A stretch of 64,000 nt of DNA from Pedobacter sp. Leaf194 (GCF_001423945.1 NZ_LMPU01000009.1:434416-498415), one strand, 5' to 3'. Positions 29,182-38,678 are shown, counted from the stretch's first letter. Program-made: numbers and translations. The notes: generated by a model from the sequence alone, not told the origin.

Positions 29182-30513
29182 ATGAAAAAAGACATTATAT
29201 ATGTGACCTTGATTTCATCGGCGGTATTTGCCGGTTGTCAATCTAAATCGAATTCAGCAAATGGTTCAGATAGCCTTGCTAATGACACCACCGTAAAAAC
29301 CTATACTGCAGATTTGGCACTTCCTGCGCCGGATGAAAAGGCTGCGAAAAATAAGTTTAGCAAGGTAATTGGCTGGCCCGAAAATAAAATGCCGGTAGCA
29401 CCTGAAGGTTTCACGGTAACCAGATTTGCTTCGGGCATTAAAAGCCCACGAAATACATACATAGCCCCGAACGGTGATGTTTTAGTTGCCTTGAGCAATT
29501 CGGAAAGAAGCGCAGCAGAATCAGTTGCGGGCGCAGTTACCGGCAAATCAAAATCTGAGGTTCCGGGGAAAAGTTCCAACACAATATTATTGTACCGCGA
29601 TGCTGATAAAGATGGAAAAGCAGAAACGGTGACAACGTTTCTAAACGGATTGAACCAACCTTATGGCATGCTAATTATAGGCGACAAATTTTATGTTGCC
29701 AATACCGATGGACTTTTACAATACCCATATAAGAGCGGCGACACCAAAATTACCGGAAATGGTAAGAAAATTTTGAGTTTGCCTGCAGGTGGCTATAATA
29801 ACCACTGGACAAGAAATTTGCTGACTAATGCTGACAGAACGAAAATATACATTACCGTTGGCTCTGGCAGTAACGTTGGTGAAAACGGAATGGAAAATGA
29901 GAAACGGCGTGCAAATATTCTTGAGGTCAATCCTGACGGAACCGGCGAAAGAATTTACGCAAGTGGCTTGCGCAATCCGGTTGGCATTGATTGGGCACCT
30001 GGCACCAATATGCTTTGGACAGCAGTTAACGAACGGGACGGATTAGGCGATGAACTTGTTCCGGATTATATTACAAGCGTGAAGCAAGGGGCTTTTTACG
30101 GATGGCCGTTCTCCTATTATGGTCAGAATGAAGATCCCCGCATGAAAGGTAAAAACCCTGACCTTGTAAAAAAAGCAATTGTTCCCGACGTTCCAGTCGG
30201 CTCGCATACCGCTTCTTTAGGATTAGCATTTTATAAAGGCAACAAATTTCCTTTAAAATATCAGGGTGGTGCATTTATTGGTCAGCACGGCTCCTGGAAC
30301 CGTTCTGCCTTATCAGGATATAAGGTCGCCTTCGTGCCTTTTAAAAATGGCAAACCAATTGGTAAACCAGAAGATTTTTTAACAGGATTTATCGCGGATG
30401 CTGATAAAGGCGATGTTTATGGCCGCCCGGTTGGCGTGACCTTAACGCCTGACGGCGCACTGCTCGTGGCCGATGATGTGAGTGGAATTATATGGAAAGT
30501 AGCAACGAAATAG
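29182..30513 (+). CDS. PQQ-dependent sugar dehydrogenase (sorbosone dehydrogenase-like), lipoprotein
   Basis: The protein has 443 residues from ATG 29182. The lipobox AVFAGC directs it to a membrane as a lipoprotein. The rest is a six-bladed beta-propeller of the GSDH/sorbosone dehydrogenase family (VTRFASGIKSPRN, NGLNQPYGM, RNPVGIDWAPG, GQHGSWNRS, GRPVGVTLTPDGALLVADD). It is expected to be a periplasmic oxidoreductase using PQQ. No PQQ biosynthesis genes are in the window, so the cofactor may be imported. A TonB receptor follows 90 bases later. Confidence 0.88.
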   Translation: MKKDIIYVTLISSAVFAGCQSKSNSANGSDSLANDTTVKTYTADLALPAPDEKAAKNKFSKVIGWPENKMPVAPEGFTVTRFASGIKSPRNTYIAPNGDVLVALSNSERSAAESVAGAVTGKSKSEVPGKSSNTILLYRDADKDGKAETVTTFLNGLNQPYGMLIIGDKFYVANTDGLLQYPYKSGDTKITGNGKKILSLPAGGYNNHWTRNLLTNADRTKIYITVGSGSNVGENGMENEKRRANILEVNPDGTGERIYASGLRNPVGIDWAPGTNMLWTAVNERDGLGDELVPDYITSVKQGAFYGWPFSYYGQNEDPRMKGKNPDLVKKAIVPDVPVGSHTASLGLAFYKGNKFPLKYQGGAFIGQHGSWNRSALSGYKVAFVPFKNGKPIGKPEDFLTGFIADADKGDVYGRPVGVTLTPDGALLVADDVSGIIWKVATK

Positions 30514-30603
30514 TACAATTCTAAAAAGGTATTTGCAGGTTATTTGTAATTTTGTCAAGTAGTCTGCGAATTCATTTTTGTAACCATTTTTAAGATAATC
30601 TGA

Positions 30604-32652
30604 TTGAAATTAACTGCTTCCATAATTTGCGTGTGTATTGCATTGACCGCCAAAGCCCAAAATACCGTTACCGATTCTGTTAAAAAACTGAATGATGTTG
30701 TTATCAAGGGTTATTATAATTCACAGCCTATCATCCGGTCAGTATCTGCAGTAAGTTTAATTGATAGCAATTTAATTAAAAACCAGCCTAATACTGCTTT
30801 AGTAAGCGCGTTTAATTCGGCTGCAGGGGTGCGGATGGAAGAGCGCTCGCCAGGGAGTTATCGTTTATCGCTCCGCGGAAGCTTACTGAGGTCGCCTTTT
30901 GGCATTCGAAACATAAAGATTTACCTAGATGATTTCCCATTAACAGATGCGGGGGGGAATACTTATTTAAATCTTTTAGATGCGAGCGCTCTGGGTGCGG
31001 TAGAAATTTATAAAGGACCTGATGCCAGCATTTTCGGCGCAAACACAGGAGGCGCTGTTTTAGTAAGTACGCCTGAAATAAATAACAAAATTGAAGCGTC
31101 GCTGAGTGGTGGGTCTTACGGTTTGTTGCATCAAACGGCGAGCGTACAGCACCGTTTCAAGAATTACAATTTCAGCTTTATTCAGGGTTATCAAAAAAGT
31201 GAAGGGTATCGGGAGAACAGTGCTTTGGACAGAAAGTATTTTCAAACCACGCAGGAATGGAACTATAATCCATCGGGATTTCTAAAAGCTTTCGTGTTTT
31301 ATAGCGACTTGTTTTACAAAACGCCAGGCGGTCTGACCGCAGCGCAAATGGAACAAAACCCAAAACAGGCGCGACCAGCCACGCCAACGATACCTGGCGC
31401 CGTCGCGCAGCAGGCTGCTATATACAACAAAACGGCGTTCGCGGGCCTTTCCAATACTTACCAAATCGACAAAAACTTCAGGCACGTAGTTGCGTTGTTT
31501 ACTTCATACACTGATTTTAAAAATCCATTTATAACCAATTACGAGAAGCGATACGAGCGCACTCTAGGTTTAAGGACATTTCTAGAATTCGCCCAAAATA
31601 CCAGCACTTTCAGATGGAATGCACAAGGCGGCTTAGAAAGCTCAGACACCAGAACGCAGGTTAAAAACTTCGGGAACAATGCCGGCGAGCCTGCGGACAT
31701 TACGGCAAATGATGACCTAACCGCAAAGCAAAACTTTGCTTTTTTACGATTCAACTTCGACATACAAAGTAAGTTACTCATTGAAGTGGCATCTAGCATA
31801 AACTTTTTTAACTACAATTACGAGCGTTTTTTCCCGATGCTCGTGGCAAAACAAAAGCGAACGTTTGCAGAACAACTGATGCCGAAGTTTGCGGTTTCTT
31901 ATTTACTGAAGCCTGAACTATCAATCCGACTTTCGGCCAGTAAAGGCTATTCGCCCCCGACCCTTGCCGAAGTTCGTTCGTCCGATAATACGATAAATAA
32001 CAACCTTGAGGCAGAAAAAGGCTGGAATTATGAAGCCGGATTACGTTTCAAAACGATGAATAATCGATTCTATGCGAATGCAAATTTATACCACTATGCC
32101 CTGGATGAGGCCATTGTCAGACGGCTAAATGCTGATGGCTCAGAATATTTCATTAATGCGGGTGGTACAAAACAAAAAGGAATTGAGTTGGAAACGAGCT
32201 TTTGGCTGATCCAAAACGGTGACGACCTTTTAAAAAACCTACAATTTCGCAGCAATTATACTTATAACCACTATCGATTCGAGAATTTTAGCAGCGGTAA
32301 TGATAATTTTTCCGGCAATAAATTAACCGGTGTGCCCGAAAATGTATTGGTGAGCAGTTTGGAAATGGCATTTAAAAATCATTACTACCTATTCGTCCAG
32401 CATAATTACACAGACCGAATTCCCCTGAATGACGCAAATACAGCATTCGCTAGAAAATATAACCTTATTGAGGTAAAAGCCGGGAAAAGAAATATAAAAA
32501 TCGCAAGCGCTCAAATGGAGGTTTTTGCTGGAATAAACAACTTACTTAATGAAAATTACAGTTTGGGAAATGACCTGAATGCAGCGAATAACCGGTTCTT
32601 TAATCCGGCTGCGACGAGAAATTTTTATATAGGATTTTCGGCAAAACTTTAA
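30604..32652 (+). CDS. TonB-dependent outer-membrane receptor
   Basis: The protein has 682 residues, read from a TTG start (30604), which is followed by a clean signal peptide (MKLTASIICVCIALTAKAQ if initiated there). The plug domain begins NDVVIKGYYNSQP and continues to about 155, followed by a 22-strand barrel ending in the typical aromatic FYIGFSAKL. There is no N-terminal carboxypeptidase-like domain and no SusD partner, so it is a classical siderophore- or vitamin-type receptor rather than a Sus transporter. The sugar dehydrogenase gene upstream is a possible functional neighbour, for instance for cofactor or substrate import; that is inference. Confidence 0.93.
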   Translation: MKLTASIICVCIALTAKAQNTVTDSVKKLNDVVIKGYYNSQPIIRSVSAVSLIDSNLIKNQPNTALVSAFNSAAGVRMEERSPGSYRLSLRGSLLRSPFGIRNIKIYLDDFPLTDAGGNTYLNLLDASALGAVEIYKGPDASIFGANTGGAVLVSTPEINNKIEASLSGGSYGLLHQTASVQHRFKNYNFSFIQGYQKSEGYRENSALDRKYFQTTQEWNYNPSGFLKAFVFYSDLFYKTPGGLTAAQMEQNPKQARPATPTIPGAVAQQAAIYNKTAFAGLSNTYQIDKNFRHVVALFTSYTDFKNPFITNYEKRYERTLGLRTFLEFAQNTSTFRWNAQGGLESSDTRTQVKNFGNNAGEPADITANDDLTAKQNFAFLRFNFDIQSKLLIEVASSINFFNYNYERFFPMLVAKQKRTFAEQLMPKFAVSYLLKPELSIRLSASKGYSPPTLAEVRSSDNTINNNLEAEKGWNYEAGLRFKTMNNRFYANANLYHYALDEAIVRRLNADGSEYFINAGGTKQKGIELETSFWLIQNGDDLLKNLQFRSNYTYNHYRFENFSSGNDNFSGNKLTGVPENVLVSSLEMAFKNHYYLFVQHNYTDRIPLNDANTAFARKYNLIEVKAGKRNIKIASAQMEVFAGINNLLNENYSLGNDLNAANNRFFNPAATRNFYIGFSAKL

Positions 32653-33180
32653 ATGGTTTTTTGGGATAGATGCATCTCATAAAACATTTACATTGATTAC
32701 CGGATGATAACGGAACTGACAATAAAATGATGACCTTAGAAATGTAATGCTAAACAACCACTAAAAAAGGCGATGGACAATCACGGCAACAAATTGCCTT
32801 TGAGTAAAAATTTTTAACAGCTATTTTTTTTTGGAAATCCAGGAAATATAAATTTTATTGACGCTGCATCTGTTACATATGGAAAATATCCTTCACGATG
32901 AAATAATTAAAACGGTAGATTTAGCCAGATTTGAATGTCTTGTAAACCCGTAGAACGAATTAAGCACCTTATGATCTTAAAAAAGTAAAGGAGCAATGTG
33001 ACAGATATTTTCGTCGTTGCAGGTTCTGGTTGACAATTTAGCAAGACCGCTAGTACGAATTTACCTCCACCGACCAAAACTGTAAATTCAGCACCAGTTC
33101 TAAATTAAAAAATACGAAAAGGAGCTTTTTATTTTGATTATCTTCCCCAACGCGAAGCCCCACTACTTTAGCTAACTTTC
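32653..33180. other. 528-base region without a recognisable gene
   Basis: All frames are broken by frequent stops and I see no tRNA, hairpin terminator or repeat. Short protein-like stretches (for example DLKKVKEQCDRYFRR near 32972-33015) may be decayed coding DNA, but are too short to support. The last 60 bases contain the leader of the DUF218 gene. Confidence 0.5.
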
Positions 33181-33749
33181 ATGATAACCCTCAAACCAAC
33201 AGTCAAAATATTTATTTTAATCCTACTATTATGGATAGGTGGACATTTGACTTTCATAACTGTTGACGGCTTGAGAGACAAAAAAATGCGAGCCGACCTC
33301 GCTGTCGTTCTGGGCAGCAAGGTAAATGAAGATGGAACGCTTTCGGTAAGACTTGAAAAACGTATGGAATGTGTCGTGAACGTCTATCGTTCCGGCCGCG
33401 TAAAAAAATACTAGTAAGTGGTGGACTTGGAAAAGAGGGGTTTTATGAGGGCGATAAAATGAAAGCGTATCTAATAAAAAAAAACGTGCCTGACAGCGTT
33501 ATCTTCGTGGACAATTTCGGCAATAACACACTCGCAACGGTTAAAAACACAATTAAATTGACAGACAGTTTGCACTTTAAAAGTATTCTTGTTATTTCAC
33601 AGTATTTCCATCTGACCAGAACCAAAATGCTGTTCAGAAAAGCAAATTTTCCAAACGTGAGCAGTATAAGTCCACGATATTTTGAATTCAGAGATTTCTA
33701 CTCATCCTTCAGAGAGTTCGTTGCTTATTACACAGAACATCTTGGTTAA
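33181..33749 (+). pseudogene. DUF218 (SanA/YdcF-like) membrane protein gene, split by a frameshift
   Basis: ATG 33181 starts with one transmembrane segment (about 8-27) and the first part of a DUF218 domain (RADLAVVLGSKVNEDGTLS). After VKKY it terminates at TAG. The rest (ILVSGGLGKEGFYEGDKM, NTLATVKNT, ISQYFHLTRTKMLF) lies in the -1 frame to 33749. The switch is at an A7 tract (33402-33408) that reads A AAA AAA in the zero frame. DUF218 proteins are thought to act in envelope polysaccharide or peptidoglycan precursor metabolism. See findings for the alternatives. Confidence 0.8.
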
Positions 33750-33800
33750 GTAGGTAAATTTCTTTGCTACCAACATAAGGGTTAAGGAGCGCAGATTTAG

Positions 33801-34040
33801 GGTGCGCATGGTACAATCAGAAAATCAAAACATCCGGAAAGCAAAGCGAAGGTTTTATACAAACTTACAGCCAAAGGAATTGATTTGTTGCCCATTATGA
33901 TTGAAATAAATTTGTCGGCAGAGAAGTATTTTACACTTCCTGAAGAACGGAAAGCGTTACTAAAAGATGTCAAAATAAATAAAGAGTTATTCATAAAAAA
34001 CGCAATCAGCGATTTAAAAAAGTTTCCAGCTGATTCGTAA
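33801..34040 (+). pseudogene. C-terminal remnant of an HxlR-family regulator
   Basis: Seventy-nine codons without a start codon read as the C-terminal half of an HxlR winged-helix regulator: SKHPESKAKVLYKLTAKGI, DLLPIMIEI, LPEERKALLKDVKINKE. The wing and dimerisation helix are present but the recognition helix is lost, and a TAG precedes the fragment. It is therefore a truncated remnant. Confidence 0.6.
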
Positions 34041-34134
34041 ACCCCATTATAACGCCAAGAAAACGTTCTTTGCTGCCTCCTACTTGCGCATTTTCTACTA
34101 CAGAAAAATAAAGGCAAAATATCACCTTAAAAAT

Positions 34135-34180
34135 TTGCGAAACCGAATAGTTGCATATATATTTGTGCAACCGAATAGTT
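34135..34180 (+). promoter_or_regulatory. promoter and repeat operator of the ArsR gene
   Basis: TTG at 34135-34137, 20 bases, then TATATTTG (34158-34165), matches the Bacteroidota -33/-7 consensus. An exact 12-base repeat AACCGAATAGTT occurs at 34141-34152 and 34169-34180, flanking the -7 box. It is placed to be the autoregulatory operator of the ArsR protein encoded at 34198. Confidence 0.65.
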
Positions 34181-34197
34181 TCGTAAATTCATTTTCG

Positions 34198-34524
34198 ATG
34201 AGAAGAGATATTTTCCAGGCCATAGCCGACCCAACCAGAAGAGCAATTATAACCTTAATTGCCTTACAGGCAATGACACCCAATGCGATAGCCGAAAATT
34301 TCAACACAACCCGCCAGGCAGTTTCCAAGCATCTTCGCATTCTAAGCGAATGCCAGCTGGTAAAGCAGGAACAGCAAGGCAGGGAAATTTATTATTCGCT
34401 TGAAATTGAGAAAATGCAGGAAATAGATAAATGGATAAATGAGCTGAGAAAGATTTGGGAAACGAGATTTAACCAACTAGATGATGTCTTATCAATACTA
34501 AAGAAACAAAACAATGAAAAATAA
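34198..34524 (+). CDS. ArsR-family (winged helix) transcriptional regulator
   Basis: The protein has 108 residues from ATG 34198. [17 protein letters not shown] and [18 protein letters not shown] show the ArsR winged helix with recognition helix. It lacks the CxC metal-binding motif of arsenic or cadmium sensors, so it is of the type that regulates an adjacent SRPBCC gene. Its end overlaps the next ATG by 11 bases, so the two are co-translated. It is probably autoregulated at the upstream repeats. Confidence 0.9.
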   Translation: MRRDIFQAIADPTRRAIITLIALQAMTPNAIAENFNTTRQAVSKHLRILSECQLVKQEQQGREIYYSLEIEKMQEIDKWINELRKIWETRFNQLDDVLSILKKQNNEK

Positions 34525-35011
34525 GCTATTATTTGATTTTACTGTCGACAAGAAAACGAAAACAGTCGTTATAAATCGCGAATTTGATGCTGAATTGGAT
34601 TTGGTGTGGGATGCCTTCACTAAGGCCAACTTGCTCGACCAATGGGTGGCACCAAAGCCCTGGAAAGCTAAAACGAAATATATGAATTTCGAAGTCGGTG
34701 GGAAAAGGTTTTATGCAATGGTTAGTCCGGAAGGCCACGAGCGTTGGTCGATTCAGGAGTACACTTCTATAACGCCCAAAACCAATTTTAAAATGCTCAA
34801 TGCCTTCGCAGATGAAAATGAGCGGCCAGAACTGCCTGGTTCTGAATGGAACTACAATTTTGCGGAGCAGGATGGCATTACCAGCATAAATCTTACCATT
34901 TATAATGAATCTCTGGAGCGTTTAGAGCGAATGATTGACATGGGCTTTAAAGAAGGCTTCACTGCTTCTGTCGAAAATCTGGAAAAATTACTTAGTGTCT
35001 CCGCTAAGTAA
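34514..35011 (+). CDS. SRPBCC (AHSA1-like) domain protein
   Basis: The protein has 165 residues: a Bet v 1-like domain ([19 protein letters not shown] at the start, [19 protein letters not shown] as the final helix). Its start overlaps the ArsR gene, a very common pairing in Bacteroidota and Actinobacteria. The biochemical role is unknown; the ArsR protein probably represses this operon. Confidence 0.88.
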   Translation: MKNKLLFDFTVDKKTKTVVINREFDAELDLVWDAFTKANLLDQWVAPKPWKAKTKYMNFEVGGKRFYAMVSPEGHERWSIQEYTSITPKTNFKMLNAFADENERPELPGSEWNYNFAEQDGITSINLTIYNESLERLERMIDMGFKEGFTASVENLEKLLSVSAK

Positions 35012-35066
35012 TAGTACGCAATACTTGATAAAAAACAACCAATTTTAACCAAATAAAAACAGAATC

Positions 35067-35498
35067 ATGGCACTTATTAATCCACACATTAACTTTAACG
35101 GCAATGCCGAAGAAGCATTTAATTTCTACAAAGCAGCTTTCGGTGGCGATTTCACAAGAATTATTCGCCTGAAAGACTTGGCTACAAATGACTTTCCGGT
35201 AGCGGAAAACGATGCCAACAAAATTATGCACATCGCCCTGTCAATTGGCGCAAACACACTAATGGGAAACGATGTCCCAGAGGCAATGGGCCGCGTGGAC
35301 GAAAATGAAAACAGGTCGAAAATATCGGTCAGCGCAGAGAGCCGCGAAGAGGCAGAGCAACTTTACAAAGCACTCTCAGCAGGCGGAAATATTGAAATGC
35401 CACTGGCTGATAGTCCGTGGGGGTCTTATTTTGCGATGTTTAGAGATAAATTCGGCATTGAATGGATGATTGACTTTGCAAGTGAAAGCCAGGCTTAG
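35067..35498 (+). CDS. VOC-family (PhnB/glyoxalase-like) protein
   Basis: The protein has 143 residues. HINFNGNAEEAFNFYKAAF is the classical beginning of PhnB-like vicinal-oxygen-chelate proteins, and DSPWGSYFAMFRDKFGIEW the C-terminal metal-site region. It follows the ArsR-SRPBCC pair by 55 bases and probably belongs to the same operon. Substrate is unknown. Confidence 0.9.
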   Translation: MALINPHINFNGNAEEAFNFYKAAFGGDFTRIIRLKDLATNDFPVAENDANKIMHIALSIGANTLMGNDVPEAMGRVDENENRSKISVSAESREEAEQLYKALSAGGNIEMPLADSPWGSYFAMFRDKFGIEWMIDFASESQA

Positions 35499-35622
35499 AG
35501 GCTGAAAGTTTTTTTGCTTGTGTAAATTTCGTTAAAAATTTAAGCAGACTTTATTTTAATTTAGTTTTATAACTGGCCTATTTTGAGCAGTTATAAACTT
35601 ACATAAATGCACACATAGAGAG

Positions 35623-36156
35623 ATGGAAAATATCCAAATTGTAAAAATTGCTTCGGAGGATGTTGAAGCGCTGCAAAGCATTGGAAAACAAACGTTTTCA
35701 GAAACTTTTTCGGGAACGAATGCAGCGGAAGATATGAACGCCTACCTTGAATCTGGCTTTGCTCAGGAAAAGTTAAGCGCTGAGCTGGATAATCAAAATT
35801 CGGAATTTTATTTTGCGACACTGCAAAATGAAACCATTGGCTATCTTAAAATTAATTACGGCAACTCCCAAACAGAGCTGAAACTCAAGAATGCGGTGGA
35901 GATTGAAAGAATCTATGTTCTTAAATCGTTTCATGGAAAAAATGTTGGTCAACTTTTATACAATAAGGCCATTGAAATTGCGAAGAGTAGAAATGCAGAT
36001 TACGTTTGGTTGGGTGTATGGGAAGAAAATCCAAGAGCAATAAGCTTTTACAAGAAAAATGGTTTTGTCGCCTTCGATAAACATATTTTTAGGTTGGGAA
36101 ATGATGAACAAACCGATATCATGATGAAACTTTCATTAAAGACCAGTAGCGAATAG
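35623..36156 (+). CDS. GNAT-family N-acetyltransferase
   Basis: The protein has 177 residues with motif A (KSFHGKNVGQLLYNKAI) and motif B (WLGVWEENPRAISFYKKNGF). This looks like the diamine- or ribosomal-acetyltransferase subgroup, which is not resolvable by eye. It stands between the VOC gene and the rifampin-modifying gene, on the same strand but with 124- and 204-base gaps. The gap 36157-36360 has a possible short coding remnant (ARNIEDAIATLNQKETK) but nothing I can support. Confidence 0.85.
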   Translation: MENIQIVKIASEDVEALQSIGKQTFSETFSGTNAAEDMNAYLESGFAQEKLSAELDNQNSEFYFATLQNETIGYLKINYGNSQTELKLKNAVEIERIYVLKSFHGKNVGQLLYNKAIEIAKSRNADYVWLGVWEENPRAISFYKKNGFVAFDKHIFRLGNDEQTDIMMKLSLKTSSE

Positions 36157-36360
36157 TTGTAGTTCTAAATAGGTAATTCGAAGACTAAAGCCTTATGCAA
36201 GAAACATCGAAGACGCCATTGCAACACTAAACCAAAAGGAAACAAAGGGAATTACCGGTTCAATTTAACGCGATGGATATCGAAACAGTCGTTTAAAAAG
36301 AGTTAGCTTTTAATTGCCCTTTTATTAAATTTATGGTTTAAAAGCTTTAATAACAATAAT

Positions 36361-36789
36361 ATGGAATCAAAAACTGCAAATGATGCTGAGCGCCAAACGC
36401 GGATATTCTACCACGGAACCAAAGCAGATTTAAAGATTGGTGATGCCATTGTGCCGGGATTTAATTCAAATTATGGCACAAATAAAAATGCCAAATCTGT
36501 TTACCTTACGGAAACGATTGATGCGGCCACATGGGGTGCAGAACTGGCTTCTGGCAGTGCAACCGGTCGAATTTACATTGTTGAACCAACTGGTTTTATC
36601 GAAGATGACCCAAACTTAACGGATAAGAAATTTCCAGGAAACCCAACAAAATCATACCGCAGCAAACACGCAATTAGGGTTGTTGGCGAATTGCTTAAAT
36701 GGGAAGGACACTCGCCTGAACAGCTAAAACAAATGAAGGAGCATTTAGAAAAGCTAAAAGCATCAGGCATTGAAGCGATAGAGGATTAA
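36361..36789 (+). CDS. arr: rifampin ADP-ribosyltransferase
   Basis: The protein has 142 residues, the standard Arr length. It has the substrate and NAD motifs FYHGTKADLKIGDAIVPG (His18), VYLTETIDAATWGAEL, YIVEPTGFIEDDPN and KFPGNPTKSYRS. Arr enzymes transfer ADP-ribose from NAD+ to the 23-hydroxyl of rifamycins, inactivating them. Similarity is close to the experimentally known plasmid and mycobacterial enzymes over the whole length, judged by eye. The gene is intact, with the promoter region AT-rich. A resistance role is inferred; native substrate roles are also possible. Confidence 0.92.
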   Translation: MESKTANDAERQTRIFYHGTKADLKIGDAIVPGFNSNYGTNKNAKSVYLTETIDAATWGAELASGSATGRIYIVEPTGFIEDDPNLTDKKFPGNPTKSYRSKHAIRVVGELLKWEGHSPEQLKQMKEHLEKLKASGIEAIED

Positions 36790-36834
36790 ACATTGAATTG
36801 AAGTTGTAAGCGCAAACATTAATAAAGGTAACGA

Positions 36835-37389
36835 ATGAAAAAATTAACAGCAGAGCAGCAGGAAAATTTGACTAATATTTTGAAGTTAAGATTTGAGCAA
36901 AACATGAACCGCCATAAGGATGTGGCGTGGAATGACGTGGAAACAAAGCTTAAAATTAACAACGATAAGTTATGGTCTCTTAATGAAATGGAAATTACCG
37001 GAGGAGAACCCGACATTCTAGATTACGACGCCGCGACAAATGAATTTGTCTTTTTTGATTGTGCTGTGGAAAGCCCCAAAAACCGGCGAAGCTTTTGCTA
37101 CGATGGCAAAGCGCTTGAATCAAGAAAGGAAAATAAGCCGAAAAATAATGTAATTGATGTGGCAGGCGAAATGGGCATAGAACTGCTGGACGAAAAAAAT
37201 TATCGTTACCTGCAAGAATTTGGAGCTTTTGATACAAAAACCTCGAGCTGGATTTTGAGTCCGCCAAATATTAGGGCTTTGGGCGGTGCACTTTTTGGCG
37301 ACAGACGTTATAACCAGGTATTTATTTACCACAATGGTGCAGAATCTTATTACGCCGCCAGAGGATTTCGTGGCTTGTTGAGGGTGTAA
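36835..37389 (+). CDS. DUF4256 family protein
   Basis: The protein has 184 residues. The stretch MEITGGEPDILDYDAATNEF, then FDCAVESPKNRRSFCYDGKAL, is diagnostic of DUF4256, a family of unknown function widespread in Bacteroidota, Bacilli and others. No catalytic motif is assigned. It follows arr by 45 bases and may be in the same transcript. Confidence 0.85.
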   Translation: MKKLTAEQQENLTNILKLRFEQNMNRHKDVAWNDVETKLKINNDKLWSLNEMEITGGEPDILDYDAATNEFVFFDCAVESPKNRRSFCYDGKALESRKENKPKNNVIDVAGEMGIELLDEKNYRYLQEFGAFDTKTSSWILSPPNIRALGGALFGDRRYNQVFIYHNGAESYYAARGFRGLLRV

Positions 37390-37473
37390 ATAAAAATATG
37401 AAAACTGCTGTTGAAACTTAGCGTTTGCGGCAACGAAAATGAAACCAAGGCATTTGCGTTAACCTTATGGATG

Positions 37474-37722
37474 CTATGCATTTGGCTTAATGAAGTCGCC
37501 AACTTTAGTAACCATATCGTCGATGATGTTGTACTTAATGTTGAGCCAGTTTTTTTCTGTTGGTAAGTTATTAATGAGTAAAGCGGTTCTAGTGGTTTGC
37601 AATTGAGGGAAATTCCTCAGCACATTAAAAATTTCTTCAAAATTTTCAGGCTCATAAGCGGTTAGCATTTCTGCCCTATGTATTAAATTTTGCAACGATT
37701 TAAGATAGGATTGATTTTTCAT
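37474..37722 (-). CDS. small hypothetical protein
   Basis: The protein has 82 residues from ATG 37722 (an in-frame start six codons upstream lacks a plausible site). It is helical and hydrophilic (MKNQSYLKSLQNLIHRAEML, LNIKYNIIDDMVTKVGDFIK). No family is recognised. It is alone on its strand, between the DUF4256 and SDR genes. Confidence 0.5.
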   Translation of the reverse strand: MKNQSYLKSLQNLIHRAEMLTAYEPENFEEIFNVLRNFPQLQTTRTALLINNLPTEKNWLNIKYNIIDDMVTKVGDFIKPNA

Positions 37723-37896
37723 GTTGTAAGGTTTGTACAAATTTAGTTTAGATTTAGCCCAACTGAAACCGTAAAAACACCCTTTTTACCCGAATAAATG
37801 TCAATATTAAGTGTATTTAGTTGTAGCCGTATAACTATCTGCAGTTACTGCGCTAAAATACTTAACTACTCACCATCAACTTCATTTTTTGAGCGT

Positions 37897-37904
37897 TAAA
37901 TTTG
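37897..37904 (+). promoter_or_regulatory. TAnnTTTG -7 box (TAAATTTG)
   Basis: The exact consensus lies 20 bases before the SDR start at 37924, implying a short leader. There is no clear -33 TTG. Confidence 0.5.
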
Positions 37905-37923
37905 TAGTATTAAAACTAGAAAC

Positions 37924-38646
37924 ATGAAAATAGCAGGTAATAAAATTTTAATAACCGGAGGCGCTACCGGAATTGGCTTAGGGTTGACAGAAAGATTCTT
38001 AAAAGAAAATAATACCGTAATCATTTGCGGCCGGAGAACGTCTGCGCTTGAAGAAGTGCGCAATACTTTTCCCTCGGTTACAACCAGAGTTTGCGATTTG
38101 GCCAATGCAAAAGAACGCTTGGACCTTTTCAGCTGGATTGAAGAGCATCATCCCGATTTAAATGTTTTAGTGAACAATGCGGGAATTCAAAATTGGGTAG
38201 ATGTACGTGATAACGACCTCTATGATAAAGCAAAAAACGAGGTGGAAATTAACGTTTTGGCTCCGATACATTTGACAAACCTGTTTTTGAAACTGAAAAG
38301 TCTGGACACGATAATGAATGTAAGCTCCGGACTGGCTTTTGCGCCGCTATCAAGAGTACCTGTTTATTGCGCAACGAAGGCTTTTCTGCGGTCATTTACA
38401 CTTTCACTCAGACATCAATTAAAAAATGAAAATGTAGAGGTTATTGAAATAATACCACCTGCATTGAATACCGAGTTGGGCGGAACTGGTCTGCACAATG
38501 AATATCCGCCGGTAAGCGATTTTATTGAGTCTATATTTAATCAGTTGCTAGAGGGAAAAAATGAACTTACATTTGGAACCAGCGAGCCGAGGGCAAAAGC
38601 AAATAACGATGCCATTTCGGCTTATTTCAAAATGATGAATCCTTAG
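37924..38646 (+). CDS. SDR-family oxidoreductase (DltE-like)
   Basis: The protein has 240 residues. ITGGATGIGLGL (Rossmann), NNAGIQNW, NVSSGLAF with Ser, and YCATKAFL with Tyr-Lys complete a classical SDR catalytic set. The pattern with FSWIEEHHPDLNVLVNNAG resembles DltE-type short-chain dehydrogenases of unknown substrate. The gene is followed by a small KOW protein gene 32 bases downstream. Confidence 0.88.
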   Translation: MKIAGNKILITGGATGIGLGLTERFLKENNTVIICGRRTSALEEVRNTFPSVTTRVCDLANAKERLDLFSWIEEHHPDLNVLVNNAGIQNWVDVRDNDLYDKAKNEVEINVLAPIHLTNLFLKLKSLDTIMNVSSGLAFAPLSRVPVYCATKAFLRSFTLSLRHQLKNENVEVIEIIPPALNTELGGTGLHNEYPPVSDFIESIFNQLLEGKNELTFGTSEPRAKANNDAISAYFKMMNP

Positions 38647-38678
38647 AAGAAAAGCAATGTTAACAATAAAAGGGAACT

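Noticed and set aside
36157..36360. Short coding remnant (ARNIEDAIATLNQKETK) before arr
   Set aside because: It is about 26 codons without a start, and no family is recognised.
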